From Gnetum montanum (taxonomy: Eukaryota > Streptophyta > Gnetopsida > Gnetales > Gnetaceae), in the NCBI GenBank assembly GCA_015680685.1, contig MNCI01000141.1, positions 120,699 through 146,606 of the forward strand: a DNA stretch of 25,908 nt, in the 5' to 3' direction. Position 1 is the stretch's first letter, and every line of letters starts with the position of its first letter. A model generated the notes under the pieces. It saw only the letters and a program-made list of their open reading frames with translations, did no database searches and was not told where the DNA came from. Below, piece after piece: positions 9,601 through 18,649 of the stretch. The position numbers and the translations under genes were made by a program.

Positions 9601-9889
9601 AATTTAAGAGGTATAATGTTTCTTGGTTTATGTGTAATTCTTAAAATTAAAATATTTTTTACTTATTAAATTTAACTTTACTTTAAAAAAAAGTGAAGTA
9701 GGGTTTCCTAGGTTCAAGCCCAACCCCCGATTTATAAACTAAAACAAATTAATTTTGTTAAGGTCATCGCCCTAACCCTAAAGGTTAGAAGCCATGGCTA
9801 GCCCATGCCACAACACCAAGACAACCACATCAGGCTAGCTACACCAAGCTCTATCACACCACTACGAGATAGGTGGTAGCTTGCCTGCT
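9601..9889. other. AT-rich then GC-richer spacer, no gene recognised
   Basis: An A/T-rich block (9640-9690) gives way at about 9700 to more GC-rich sequence. A 'ggttcaagccc' at 9711-9721 resembles a Pol III B box, but no A box lies at tRNA or SINE spacing. Confidence 0.35.
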
Positions 9890-10045
9890 GATAGGATTAA
9901 AAGGCTAGCCACACAACATCATCTTTGGCCATAGCAACACCTCTACTACACCCTTGCACTATCACCCTGCATTGCATCACACCGTCACCCTGCACTACAC
10001 TACATCCTTGCCCTGCATCATCATTTCCCTCACATGCCTTTTGTG
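9890..10045. repeat. Low-complexity CA/CT-rich stretch with ~22-bp repeats
   Basis: The phrase 'caccctgcattgcat' and variants (caccctgcactaca, gccctgcatcatca) recur about every 22 bp between 9960 and 10025, inside a wider CAC/ATC-rich stretch. It forms the left edge of the tandem-repeat cluster. Confidence 0.5.
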
Positions 10046-10084
10046 CCATTGCTATTCCTAGCATTGCTATCCATTAGTGCTGGG

Positions 10085-10600
10085 AATTGTCACCCCCTTC
10101 TATGCTTTGTATACACCACTAGTATTGAGGATCATCATTCCCTCTAATGCATCATGGACACCACCTACACTAGAAATCATCTCCTCTTCTAGTGCACCAT
10201 GGACACCACTAACAACAAAAATTGTCACCCCTTCTAGTGCATCATAAACATTACCAATGTCAAAAATCATTTCCTCTTTTGATGAACTATGGACATTGCT
10301 AATGTTAAAAATTGTCACCCTCTTTTGTGCATCATAGATACTACCAATGTCAGAAATCATCATCCCCTCCATCACTCTATGAACATCACTAGCATCAAAA
10401 ATTTTCACCCCCTTCAGTGCATTGTGGACATCACAAATGTTGAAAATGATCACCTTATTAGGTGTTTCACATACATCATTGACACTAAAAATCATTGTCT
10501 CCTCTAGCACCTTGCAAACACCACCAATGCAAAAAATCATCACCCACTCCAATTCTACTATAAGAAACAATTGTCACCTCCATCATCATGTATGCCACAT
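10085..10600. repeat. 45-bp minisatellite, 11 full units plus a short one
   Basis: Units start with aattgtcacc or aatcatc-type sequence at 10085, 10130, 10175, 10220, 10265, 10310, 10355, 10400, 10445, 10490 and 10535, an exact 45-bp spacing. The last copy at 10569 follows a 34-bp unit. Units have diverged by substitution with almost no indels. Because 45 is a multiple of three, several frames stay open: the minus-strand frame 10570-10100 gives a 15-residue periodic peptide (for example MIFDIGNVYDALEGV) and the plus strand 10289-10507 gives another. I regard these as consequences of the repeat rather than a gene, though exact length conservation leaves coding origin possible. Confidence 0.9.
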
Positions 10601-10625
10601 TAAGGACCACTCAAGCCTTAGTAAG

Positions 10626-10851
10626 GGCTGTGCAGGCCCTTCCTGGGGCTATGCAAGCCCTTACAACAATAATGTAAACCCAGCTAGGCTATGTTGTAAG
10701 TGATAAATGGTTGCACAATCCCCTCCTCTACTACATGACCCTTGAAGTAGGGCACACAAGCCTACCTACACTGTGTAAGCCATAGGAGGACCACGTAGGC
10801 CTACCTATGTTGTGTAGGCCCTAGGAGGGCCATGCAAGAGCTACCTATGCC
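10626..10851. repeat. Two further short tandem arrays (20 bp x2; 39 bp x2.4)
   Basis: Around 10626-10665 a 20-bp unit occurs twice (gggctgtgcaggcccttcct / ggggctatgcaagcccttac). From about 10754 a 39-bp unit recurs: one copy begins caagcctacctacactgtgt, the next taggcctacctatgttgtgt, and a partial third caagagctacctatgcc. The units are GC-rich compared with the rest of the window and unrelated to the 45-bp array. Confidence 0.7.
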
Positions 10852-11011
10852 ATCGATGCCCACTTCTGAACATTGCTGCTACCACTCTCCTCACGATCAC
10901 TTTCACCATCACTCTCCTTGCATTTCCTTCCTATCACTCCTACACCATGCAATTACTACCACCATCCCTACTCCTACTATCATCCCTACCCTTGCATCAG
11001 TGATATAAAAA

Positions 11012-11100
11012 TGTTTTCTATCAACCAACAAAAAATTCAAATTTTTTGTCAATCGACAGAATATTTGAATCTTTCGTCAACTGACATAGAATTCAAATTT
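11012..11100. repeat. ~29-bp repeat, three copies
   Basis: Three diverged copies are seen, each with a 'tcaaycra-ca' box followed by an 'aattcaaattt' box (ctatcaaccaacaaaaaattc; tgtcaatcgacagaatattt; cgtcaactgacatagaattc). The array ends right where the probable LTR of the older gypsy element begins. Confidence 0.6.
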
Positions 11101-11178
11101 TAAAAATGACGTTAGGAATTTTTCTTTTAAGAAAAAGGAATTTATGCCTTGGTAGAATGTGAGATCAAAATTTTGCAT

Positions 11179-11227
11179 AAGCATGCTCGTTTTGGAGTAG
11201 TATTATGATGGGTGACCTCTCAGGAAG
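11179..11227 (+). other. 5S rRNA-derived segment with the Pol III internal control region
   Basis: The segment reads like positions ~50-100 of plant 5S rRNA: an A-box-like part (aagcatgctcg), the intermediate element (gtagta within ggagtagtatta) and the C box (gatgggtgacctc, then ggaag). The first half of 5S is not recognisable, so this is not a 5S gene. Cassandra-type TRIM elements are known to carry 5S sequence in their LTRs; here it lies upstream of a full gypsy gag. Confidence 0.75.
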
Positions 11228-11468
11228 ATTTTTAACCTAAAACAACCATAAATTATGATTCTAGAGTCCATTTTTAACCAAAAAAAAATCTATTTCAAGT
11301 AGATTTGAACCTTTCAAACACCATGGATGGTCAGATTTAGCTTTCAGACAATGGAAAATTAGTTTTTAAGTCATCATTTAGGGTCCCAAAACAATTAGGA
11401 TGTTGTGGTTGAGTAGAAGTTCATGATAGTTTTAACCTCTCATGGAACTAATTAATTACCTTGACACC

Positions 11469-11475
11469 TATAAAG
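11469..11475 (+). promoter_or_regulatory. TATA box of the older gypsy element
   Basis: The heptamer tataaag in context acctataaagagga lies 92 nt upstream of the gag start codon, the right place for an LTR promoter. Confidence 0.4.
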
Positions 11476-11875
11476 AGGACCATAGATGCCAAGGATTTCC
11501 AACACGCCTAATTTCTTCAACTTTACAATGTTTGGAACCTAAAGAGTACATTGGAGAAAGATGGAGACCTAAATCAATGACTAGATGAATGCCCTTGAGG
11601 AATAAATTAATAAAATCAAGGGTAGCCGAGAGGAACTTTATCAGCCAAATCATGGGTTTTCGATAGAGATGTAGAACATGTTTGAAGAAATTAGGAAATT
11701 GTCCAAAAGCTAAGAAGGAAAATGATTAGAAGTGCAAGGAAAGATGGATTTCTTTATAGACTCTATCATGTAATTAATGGACCATCTCACCTAACCTTTT
11801 AATTCAAGCCATGTTCCACCCAAGGACCAATAGCAAGATAACTCCCCATATTATAGAGATACAAATCAAGATTGG

Positions 11876-11995
11876 CTTCCACCTAGGGATGAACATAGAA
11901 ACTAGTTCCCACCTATTGGACATGAAGGTGTTGANACTTCCACCTAGGGATGAACATAGAAACTAGTTCCCACCTGTTGGACATGAAGGTGTTGA
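11876..11995. other. Suspected assembly join: 59-bp near-exact duplication around N (11935)
   Basis: 11876-11934 and 11937-11995 differ at one base (cctattgg versus cctgttgg) and are separated by N plus one unmatched base. The pattern equals that at 5647 and 12253. Confidence 0.85.
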
Positions 11996-12175
11996 TGTCC
12001 CTTTATTAGGTCAAAGAATGGAACTTGAAGGTGAGGGATATTGGAAATGGCAAAATGCATCAATAGAATCACTAACCTAAGTTCATGCCAAAAGGTAAAA
12101 TAAGATCATTACAATGGAGCCCCTAGATCTAGTGCTAGGATAAAAGATTAGCTCAATAAAATTAAAAATTAGTTC

Positions 12176-12331
12176 AATATCTTTGAATTTGTCAAGCCAA
12201 GAATGATTAGAAGTTGTCTCCCTATACTTGAGGGGACTTGCAACAACATGGTNTAATATCTTTGAATTTGTCAAGCCAAGAATGATTAGAAGTTGTCTCC
12301 CTATACTTGAGGGGACTTGCAACAACATGGT
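12176..12331. other. Suspected assembly join: 77-bp exact duplication around N (12253)
   Basis: 12176-12252 and 12255-12331 are identical, separated by N plus one unmatched base. The duplicated part encodes the gag capsid motif once in related elements. The minus-strand ORF that spans the N is an artefact of this join. Confidence 0.85.
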
Positions 12332-12911
12332 GGAATGGACTGAGATCTCAAGGGTTAATTACAAAATTGCTTAACTTTTGTCGAGATTTTGAAAACAACT
12401 TTATACCAAATTCTTCCTCAAAGATCCCAAGATGAGATTTGATTCCTTAAGATTGGGAATATGATCTATGGAAGATTAATACAAAGAATTCTACAATCTT
12501 TCTTGATATGTAAGCCATTAGGATGAGGAAGAATTAGCTTCAAAGTTTATTGATGGACTGCATGCACAACTATGATCCCAAACATGAGCACATAACCCTT
12601 AAATAGTTGATGAATCCTAAAGAATTTCTAAGGACTATGAAGAATCAAATCAAGTATGAAATACCATTTGACAAGAAATGGAAGAAGAAAAACCAACCAA
12701 GAGAGGTCGATTAGGATGTTTTTCTTATCAAAAACATCATTTCAAATGAGACTGCCCAAAATTACAAGAGAAAATACTAAGAAACAATCAAAATAGGAAT
12801 AAAAAACCCAACCCAAACATGGCCAAAGGAGAAGTCCAAACCACCACCACAACCATGAAGAAGATTTTACCATTAGCTAAGTTAGGTTTGAGAAAATTTT
12901 AATTTGCTTTA

Positions 12912-13308
12912 TTGATTTTTGAAGGATTAATTAAATGTAAAAAAACTAAATTTTTGATTGATAGTGGCACTAGTGATAACTTTATTTTCTCAACTTTAAT
13001 TAAGTTATCGAAATTAATTTTACCTTCCAAGAAATTCATTAGGATAGAGCTTGTAGATGGAACGACTATAAGAAAGCATACCAAGTACAGATAAATCACC
13101 TTTACATTGTAAGACATGCCTTTCATTAATGAATTATTTGAATTTGAATTAGGTGATGTTGATGCAATCCTAGGAATTTCTTTGCTACAAAAATTTGATA
13201 TTACTATCCACTTTTGAATAGAAATTTTAAAACTCCCAACCACTAATAGAGTCAGGGTTTTAAGGGGGCTAGGAATTGCAAACCAAATTGACATGATATA
13301 TATTAGCT
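12912..13308 (+). pseudogene. Retropepsin-like aspartic protease of the older gypsy element, broken
   Basis: The retroviral-type protease cleaves the Gag-Pol polyprotein. The frame from about 12912 gives 'FEGLIKCKKTKFLIDSGTSD' followed by NFIF; the DSG catalytic triad is intact at 12959-12967. After a stop (TAA at 13092) the same domain continues with 'ELFEFELGDVDAILGISLLQ' and KFDITIHF (13126-13216), where AILGISLL is the second hydrophobic hallmark of the fold. Stops at 13092, 13110 and 13217 inactivate it. The frame dissolves at the junction with the inner LTR (13309), before the RT region. Confidence 0.82.
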
Positions 13309-13711
13309 CTTGGTAATCACAGTAACACTTAACATTTGGTAACCCAGTAGTGTTAAATGTGTTCAGGATGTGTATGACAAGTGGGAACTAATGCTTATGT
13401 TAGGATTAGTTAGGTGTAACTAGTTAGATTAAATTAATAATTTAATTATTTTATTTTATTCATTAGTCTTTATCCTTAAGCGACTTAAAACACAAAACAT
13501 AAAAATGATAAAGATCATATGCCTTAGTTGCACTTAACCATATCTTTGCATTTCACAAGTGTACTTGGGAAGGTAATGATTGTAATAATTAGTTTTACTT
13601 CCTAGACACCAATGTGCTTAGAAGGATATAAGTCCATGGAATTCGACTGGATCACATGTGAATACTTAGTGATTCATATGGTTGGGCATAGGGTCTACTC
13701 ATAGATCATCA
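13309..13711 (+). repeat. Left LTR, 3' half only
   Basis: It aligns nearly end to end with 24225-24629, both starting at 'cttggtaatc' and ending 'tcatca'. The ~460 bp that precede this point in the right LTR are absent; protease sequence of the host element abuts instead. Confidence 0.85.
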
Positions 13712-13712
13712 T

Positions 13713-13732
13713 TAGTGTCATTGCTAGGGACC
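13713..13732 (+). other. Primer-binding site, tRNA-Asp type, decayed
   Basis: TAGTGTCATTGCTAGGGACC differs from the tRNA-Asp complement used by Athila-like elements (TGGCGCCGTTGCCGGGGACC) at six positions, all C-to-T or G-to-A. It sits 1 nt after the LTR end. Confidence 0.8.
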
Positions 13733-13871
13733 TATAGTTTGATACATGCGCTATCTAGGACATATTAAATATTATTTAAGATTATTGGAACAAATCCCAA
13801 GATCATAATCATTTAAAAAACCAATAATTACAATTATAATTTAAGCACACTAGATTTTTCTCTAACCCAAA

Positions 13872-16062
13872 ATGTCTTCTTCTCATAGGCATGATGATTC
13901 AAAACCATCAATGCCCCAACAATTCAAGGTGATGTACACTCATCCAAATGAGTTTGTACCTGATTTCACCTTCATCCTGCATCAAGATGAGTAATTTCAG
14001 TGGAGAGATATGGAGGGAAATGTTGTGTTCCCTCCTAACCAATCTATTCTTGGGATGCTACTCCAAACTCTTAATAGGTTGGGCATCCAAGACATCCATG
14101 ATGAATATGTTATGTAGGAACATGACTATCGAGAATACCATCCCACAAAAATACAACACAAATGAGATCAGCACTAGGAGAAGCACCAAGAAGCTATGAA
14201 GGAAAAATGGTTCACCAACCCCTTGTTCCTGCTAAACTAAAATGAAAATGAAGATACTCTCTTTGGGGATTCTCAACATGAATATTCTCCACCCCTTAAC
14301 ATTGGTGATGGGTGCTTGAACCCAAATCTGTAGTCCACTATCAACAATCCAGGTTCAGACAATAGGAGTCAAGGCAGGGGCTCAAGTACGCATCATGATG
14401 ATAGAAAACCTAATGATCATGGTCATGAAAAGTGGAGAGGAGGTGGTAGATACTATGGTGGTGGTGTTCCTCCTCTCTCTTTATCCTATTTATCTGCATC
14501 TTCTTCTTCTTCTTCCTCCAAGTCTAACAAAATTGAAGGGGATGAAATTGCGATGGAGGTGAATGGTGAGACAATGATTGCAGGCCCTCCCATGATCGAA
14601 GGGATAGTATAGAGCATCATAGGAATCATCAAAATCATGATAGTGATGAGCCCTTGCTAGAAACATAGAGCATGTTGAACATCACAGAGGTAATCAAGAT
14701 CCTAACTAGGCATATGAAAGATAGCAAAATCAAATGATTGGATATGAACAATATCTCTAGATTTCAAGGGGGATATAACTCAGATCCATAGACCCATCTT
14801 TAGGCATTTCATGCTGCTTGTGCCTTGAAAAACATAGAAAATAGCTAATGGAAACTTAAGGTGTTCCCCAGGATACTCATAAAATAAGTAGAAAGTTGGT
14901 ACCGCTCCTTGGAGTATGATGCTTGAGCTATTCAATAAAAAATATTAGATGTACACCAAAGTGTCCAATTGGAGAAAGAAAATCCAAGGCTAGCAACAAA
15001 GAACACATGATCCCTTGAACATGATCATGAATAGGTATTATTCCCTTTTGGACAAATGTCCTGGCCATGATTATTCTCAATGGGAGTAGCTTCACCATAT
15101 CATAGATGGGCTCTAATCCAAAACAAAGAGAACTCTTGGGGCCTACGCCTAAGGAAGACTATCAAAATTAAGAGTTGATTAGATTCAAATTCTAATTAAG
15201 TAGGTTGCAAAAGAAGAAGGTGAGCTGAGAAAATAGGAAAGTGCTAAGGAGTATAACCAAAACCCTTCAATTAGAAAAAGGAAGGTATAATTATATGACA
15301 ATGAGGGTGAAGCACCACTTGATGAGGTGGTGTAGCAAAAAACCTTACCCATTCAAAAATTTCTATATGAAATTTTGGCTAAGGTTAAAAAATGTGGAAA
15401 TATTTGCATGAAATATTTTAAACTACTTTAAAAATTACAGAAGAATCCAAAAAAATAATGTTGTAATCATGACCATAGGAGAAGGAAAGAAGCTGAACAT
15501 GCCTATCAAAGGGGTAAGGGTAAGCTTGTGCCAGTAGAAGAGGTTGTGTAGTTAGAATTAGATGATGATGATGGGTGTGATATCTACCAATATTGTGTCA
15601 CACTTACAAGAATCTAAGATGTATGCTTTGAATCCTAGATTAGCACGAAGGCAAGAACTCATAAGGTTGCCTTATCCTCAAGGCAACCCAAAGTAGTTCC
15701 ACCAATAACAATAGGCTTATTATCCAAATGGAGCTCCACCACAATCGTATGCGTAGTATCGGTAGTGTCAACAACCACAATTGTGGGGGATGCCACCATC
15801 AAGGTAGAAATACCTTTACAAGAAGCGAGATCTATATGGGTACTATGTTTAGCAACCAATGTCTTTGCATGACTCTTCTAGTCATGCTTCTTTTCAGCAT
15901 CACTACTACCCTCCAAAGTATTACAAAACTCGCTCTCCATATACTAGAGGGGAAACCCCATATCTTTATCATCCTTCTCATCCTTTAGCACATGCTCCTC
16001 CACCCTCAGCCCAATTACCACATGCTCTATCCATGCTAGGTAAAATTCCCATGCAACTGTAG
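13872..16062 (+). pseudogene. gag: Athila/Tat-like gag, broken
   Basis: ATG 13872 (MSSSHRHDDSKPSMPQQFKV) opens a frame that stays legible to about 14600 across scattered TAA/TAG/TGA stops. It includes a Gly-rich patch (KWRGGGRYYGGG) and a Ser run (SASSSSSSSKSNK). The Retrotrans_gag capsid follows: HLxAFHAACALKNIE and WYRSLEYDA (about 14795-14930), then 'RYYSLLDKCPGHDYSQWE' (15032-15090) and SKTKRTLGAYA. A basic stretch (HDHRRRKEAEHAYQRGKGK) comes next, and a Pro/Gln/Tyr-rich tail (YYPPKYYKTRSPYTRGETP, to 16062). No zinc knuckle is seen, which fits several Athila/Tat gags. Confidence 0.82.
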
Positions 16063-16079
16063 TAGCATAATGCTACCAA

Positions 16080-16760
16080 GGCCATTAACTTATAGCTGAC
16101 TTAGCTGAGTGGCTCAAAAACCATATGCTATAAAAGACCATTCTTCAAAATGAATAGACCTACTAAGCTCTTGACTACTTATGTGGCCGGTTACCCTGTA
16201 TCTCATTCATTCTTTACATCCATTTCTTTTGAGAGTCCTTCAAACCAAATGCCTTGATCCACACAATTATGTTAACACACATTGTATATGATTGGATTAA
16301 GGTTGGCAACCTTCCTAGGAAAAGAACTATCTTAGAAGCCATTTCATCTATTTGAAAATTATTAGGAATGATCCATGCAAGGCTCTTCTTAACTCATGTT
16401 CTAAAGTTAATCTAATTTTTCATGAAATATACAACACCTAGAACCTACCCTCTCTCAAGAAGAGCAACATCCATTTAGAATTGGTATATCAATTCATCAT
16501 TGTTCCTTTGGAACTAGTAAAGGACATTGTGACCATTATCTATGAATGGTCATATCCTACCAATTTCCTAGTAATAAAAGTTGAGAATTACAAGGGGAAA
16601 TTTTTAATCATTATGGAAAGGGCTTGGTTGAGCATTGTTGATGTATGAGTGGGGATTAGAGATCTTTCCCTAGAGATTTCCAAGAAAAATGCATTCAAAA
16701 AGATTGAGAAAAAGTGAGTTCCATGCATTGCGTATAATAATATAGGGTGCAACTATGTGT
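16080..16760 (+). pseudogene. Aspartic protease of the inner element, catalytic Asp lost
   Basis: The legible frame reads KALLNSCSKVNLIFHEIYNT (from about 16379), then 'SLKKSNIHLELVYQFIIVPL' and 'YPTNFLVIKVENYKGKFLII' with MERAWLSIVD after it (to about 16650). The layout is that of the pepsin-like domain of Athila/Tat pol, ending in the ILGR.WL hallmark (here IMERAWL). The expected D-S-G is N-S-C at 16391-16399: the catalytic Asp codon is now AAC and the Gly codon TGT. Family placement comes from flanking motifs; 16080-16350 is barely legible. Confidence 0.68.
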
Positions 16761-17289
16761 GGAAACTCTAGTCTATTAAAGCCACATCAATCAAAGCATG
16801 TAGACAGTGTGCAAATGAATCTAAAATCTAAAAGTTCTTGTACACAGCAACCACAAAATGGGAGGATACCTAGTGGCTAATAGCTGATTCTGAGAGTAGC
16901 ACACTTTGCATGCAACCTATTGAGAGCTTAATGTATCCCTATGTTAAAGGCATGTATGAACTAGAACAAGTTCATTGCCAACTCTGTAATGATGAACATG
17001 ATGATACCAATTGGGAAGATTTGAAAATCCCAAAAAATTTTAAACATGAGCCCTGAAAGTTGAAAACTCTAACTACTAGCATGAAATATGCATTTCTAAA
17101 AAATGAAAAGCTAGTGATAATCAATGCCAACCTTGCTCTTGAGCAGAAGAGGATGTTGTTGAAGGTGTTCAATAAATGGTTGATAGCCTTTACTTGGTCA
17201 TATCCTAAAATTAGAAGGATTTATCCTAGGATATGCCAGCATTGCATTTATACTAATCTAGCCATAGAGCCAAAGAAGTAGTTGTAGCG

Positions 17290-17990
17290 ATTGCTAAACA
17301 CATATTATTAAAGAGAAAATTGAATAACTTGTCAAGGTGGGGTTCATCTATCCAGTTGTGGATAGTGAGTGGATTAGCCCACTTATAATTATGCTAAATA
17401 AATATGGCAAATGGTGGGCATGTATTGATTTCAAACTATTGAACATGGCAACATTCAAAGATCATTTTTCATTGCCATTTGTACACCAGGTGTTGGACAC
17501 TATTTCTAGGCATTGCTATTATGGATTCCTAAATGGTTATAGTGACTATAACCAAATTCAAATCATTCCCAAGGATCAAGCCAAAATAACATTCACAAGT
17601 TCCTTGGGGACTTTTGCATATTGTAAGATGCCCTTTGGTCTATGCAATACTCCTGCAACTTTCCAATGCCTTTTCTTAAGTATCTTTTAGTGGCAAATTG
17701 GTAATGGGATGGAAGTCTTCATGGATAACTTCTCCACGTATGATGCTACATTCAAGAAAATCCTAGACCACCTTGAGCAAGTGCTTAAAATATGTATAGA
17801 GACTCATCTTTGGCTCAATTCGAAAAAGAGCCATCTCATGATCTAGGGAAGCATTGTGTTAGGGCATAAAATTTCCCAAGCAGGGATTTAGGTAGACCCT
17901 AAAAGATTCAAGTCATCCAAGAATAACCCACTAAATAGAAATCATTAAAGATGTCTGATCATTCCTTGGACACACTAGCTACTACTGATG
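17290..17990 (+). pseudogene. Reverse transcriptase of the inner element, catalytic site mutated
   Basis: The longest open piece (17337-17690) reads GFIYPVVDSEWISPLIIMLN, then 'KWWACIDFKLLNMATFKDHF', FLNGYSDYNQIQIIPKDQAK and KMPFGLCNTPATFQ, the standard Ty3/gypsy RT blocks in order. The continuation has EVFMDNFSTY at 17712-17741 and ends in GHKISQAGI (to about 17890). Two Asp residues expected from the family are Asn here: the one in L(D)GYS and the second of the FMDD box (codon 17727-17729, AAC). Both are single G-to-A changes. Stops at 17688, 17842 and 17889 add to the damage. Confidence 0.9.
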
Positions 17991-18029
17991 ATTCATAGAG
18001 AATTTCTCTAAGATTTCCAAACTATTGGT

Positions 18030-18525
18030 TGAGCTCACAAAGAAAGATGCTTCATTCATATTGATCAAGGAATGTGAAAAGGCATTTCAGCAGCTTAAGG
18101 AGAAGCTTGTAGAGACTCGAATTCTACAAGCACCTAATTGTTTTCATCCATTTCAAATCATAATGGATGCATCAAACTATGCCCTAGGAGCTATTCATAC
18201 GTAGTTGGATGATCAACAATATCCATATTACATTTACTACACAAGCTGAAGCATTATGGGTAAAAAGCTCAATTACACCAAAATGGAGAAATAGTTGATG
18301 ATAGTGGTGTATACTTTGGAGAATTTTAGGCACTATGTGCTTGAATATAATGTTTTTATGCACACTAACCAAAGTGTCATTCACTTCCTAATGAATAAAC
18401 CAATGGTGAGCCCTGGTGTCACACATTGACTGGTCATCTTGTAAGAGTTCAATCTTATAATGATAGATTGCAAAGAAATTGAGAATGTGATCATTGATCA
18501 CTTGTTTTGGTTACAATGCAATAAC
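18030..18525 (+). pseudogene. RNase H of the inner element, broken
   Basis: The domain follows RT directly. Legible parts are 'CFHPFQIIMDASNYALGAIH' (18140-18200), SIMGKKLNYTKMEK (18250-18291), 'MIVVYTLENFRHYVLEYNVF' and MHTNQSVIHFLMNKP (to 18403), then IENVIIDHLFWL (18480-18515). The first catalytic Asp (MDAS) and the Glu (KMEK) are present. The third, expected in Y-T-D-H, is Asn (HTNQ). Premature stops at 18202, 18247 and 18291 break the frame. Confidence 0.85.
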
Positions 18526-18649
18526 AAATAGTATGAGAGTCCACTCTCCGATCAATTTCTTGATGAATTCTTCTTTGCTGGTGTAATAAATGAACAAGTG
18601 CCTATGGAACCAAAATGATATGATGGCATCCTTACTTGTTTTTTCACTC

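Larger units (their letters stand above)
11106..11533 (+). repeat. Probable 5' LTR of the older Ty3/gypsy element
   Basis: The block starts TGACGTTAGG, contains a 5S rRNA-like segment (11179-11227) and a TATA box (11469-11475, tataaag), and would end ...tttaca just before a possible primer site (tttggaacctaaagag, 11531-11546) and the gag ATG at 11561. Boundaries are inferred; no partner LTR lies in the window. Confidence 0.4.
11561..12911 (+). pseudogene. gag: Ty3/gypsy gag of the older element, broken
   Basis: ATG 11561 starts a charged, likely coiled-coil N-terminus legible through TAG/TAA stops (MNALEE, then INKIKGSREELYQPNHGFSI, MFEEIRKLSKS). Next is a polar linker (SPYYRDTNQDWLPPRDEHRN). 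The capsid hallmark 'VVSLYLRGLATTWWNGLRSQ' lies at about 12210-12350 and is interrupted by the duplication at N 12253. The C-terminal capsid part reads EFYNLS and 'DEEELASKFIDGLHAQL' (12490-12575). A zinc-knuckle relic (CFSYQKHHFK, stop, DC) sits at about 12718-12757, with one Cys changed to Tyr. Two suspect assembly joins (11935, 12253) lie in this gene, so some apparent frame damage may be artificial. Confidence 0.82.
11106..13308 (+). mobile_element. Left part of an older Ty3/gypsy element, split by a later insertion
   Basis: Probable LTR, gag and protease occur here in order on the plus strand. The same element resumes at 24630 with RT, RNase H and integrase in the same orientation. Between protease and the RT 'SGYHQIRI' position a Ty3/gypsy polyprotein normally has another 100 or so residues, and they are missing. 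That suggests a deletion at the left junction that also removed the 5' half of the inner element's left LTR. Confidence 0.8.

Noticed and set aside
9711-9721. ggttcaagccc as the B box of a tRNA gene or SINE
   Set aside because: No A box at proper spacing, no clover-leaf, and an AT-rich upstream region; a single 11-bp match is weak.
9770-9783. ccctaaccctaaa as interstitial telomeric repeat
   Set aside because: Only about two degenerate units; below what chance explains in a window this long.
10100-10570. 156-residue minus-strand ORF as a protein-coding gene
   Set aside because: It is wholly made of the 45-bp minisatellite; a period divisible by three keeps several frames open on both strands. 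Reported as a repeat, with coding kept only as an alternative.
11179-11227. A functional 5S rRNA gene
   Set aside because: Only the second half is recognisable and it has several changes; the 5' half and the terminal stem are absent.
12083-12328. Minus-strand ORF spanning the N at 12253
   Set aside because: It crosses a suspected false join, repeats the same peptide in two frames, and is antisense to a clear gag capsid motif.
12899-13294. 131-residue minus-strand ORF
   Set aside because: It is antisense to the protease of the older gypsy element, whose DSG motif and hydrophobic hallmark are clear on the plus strand.
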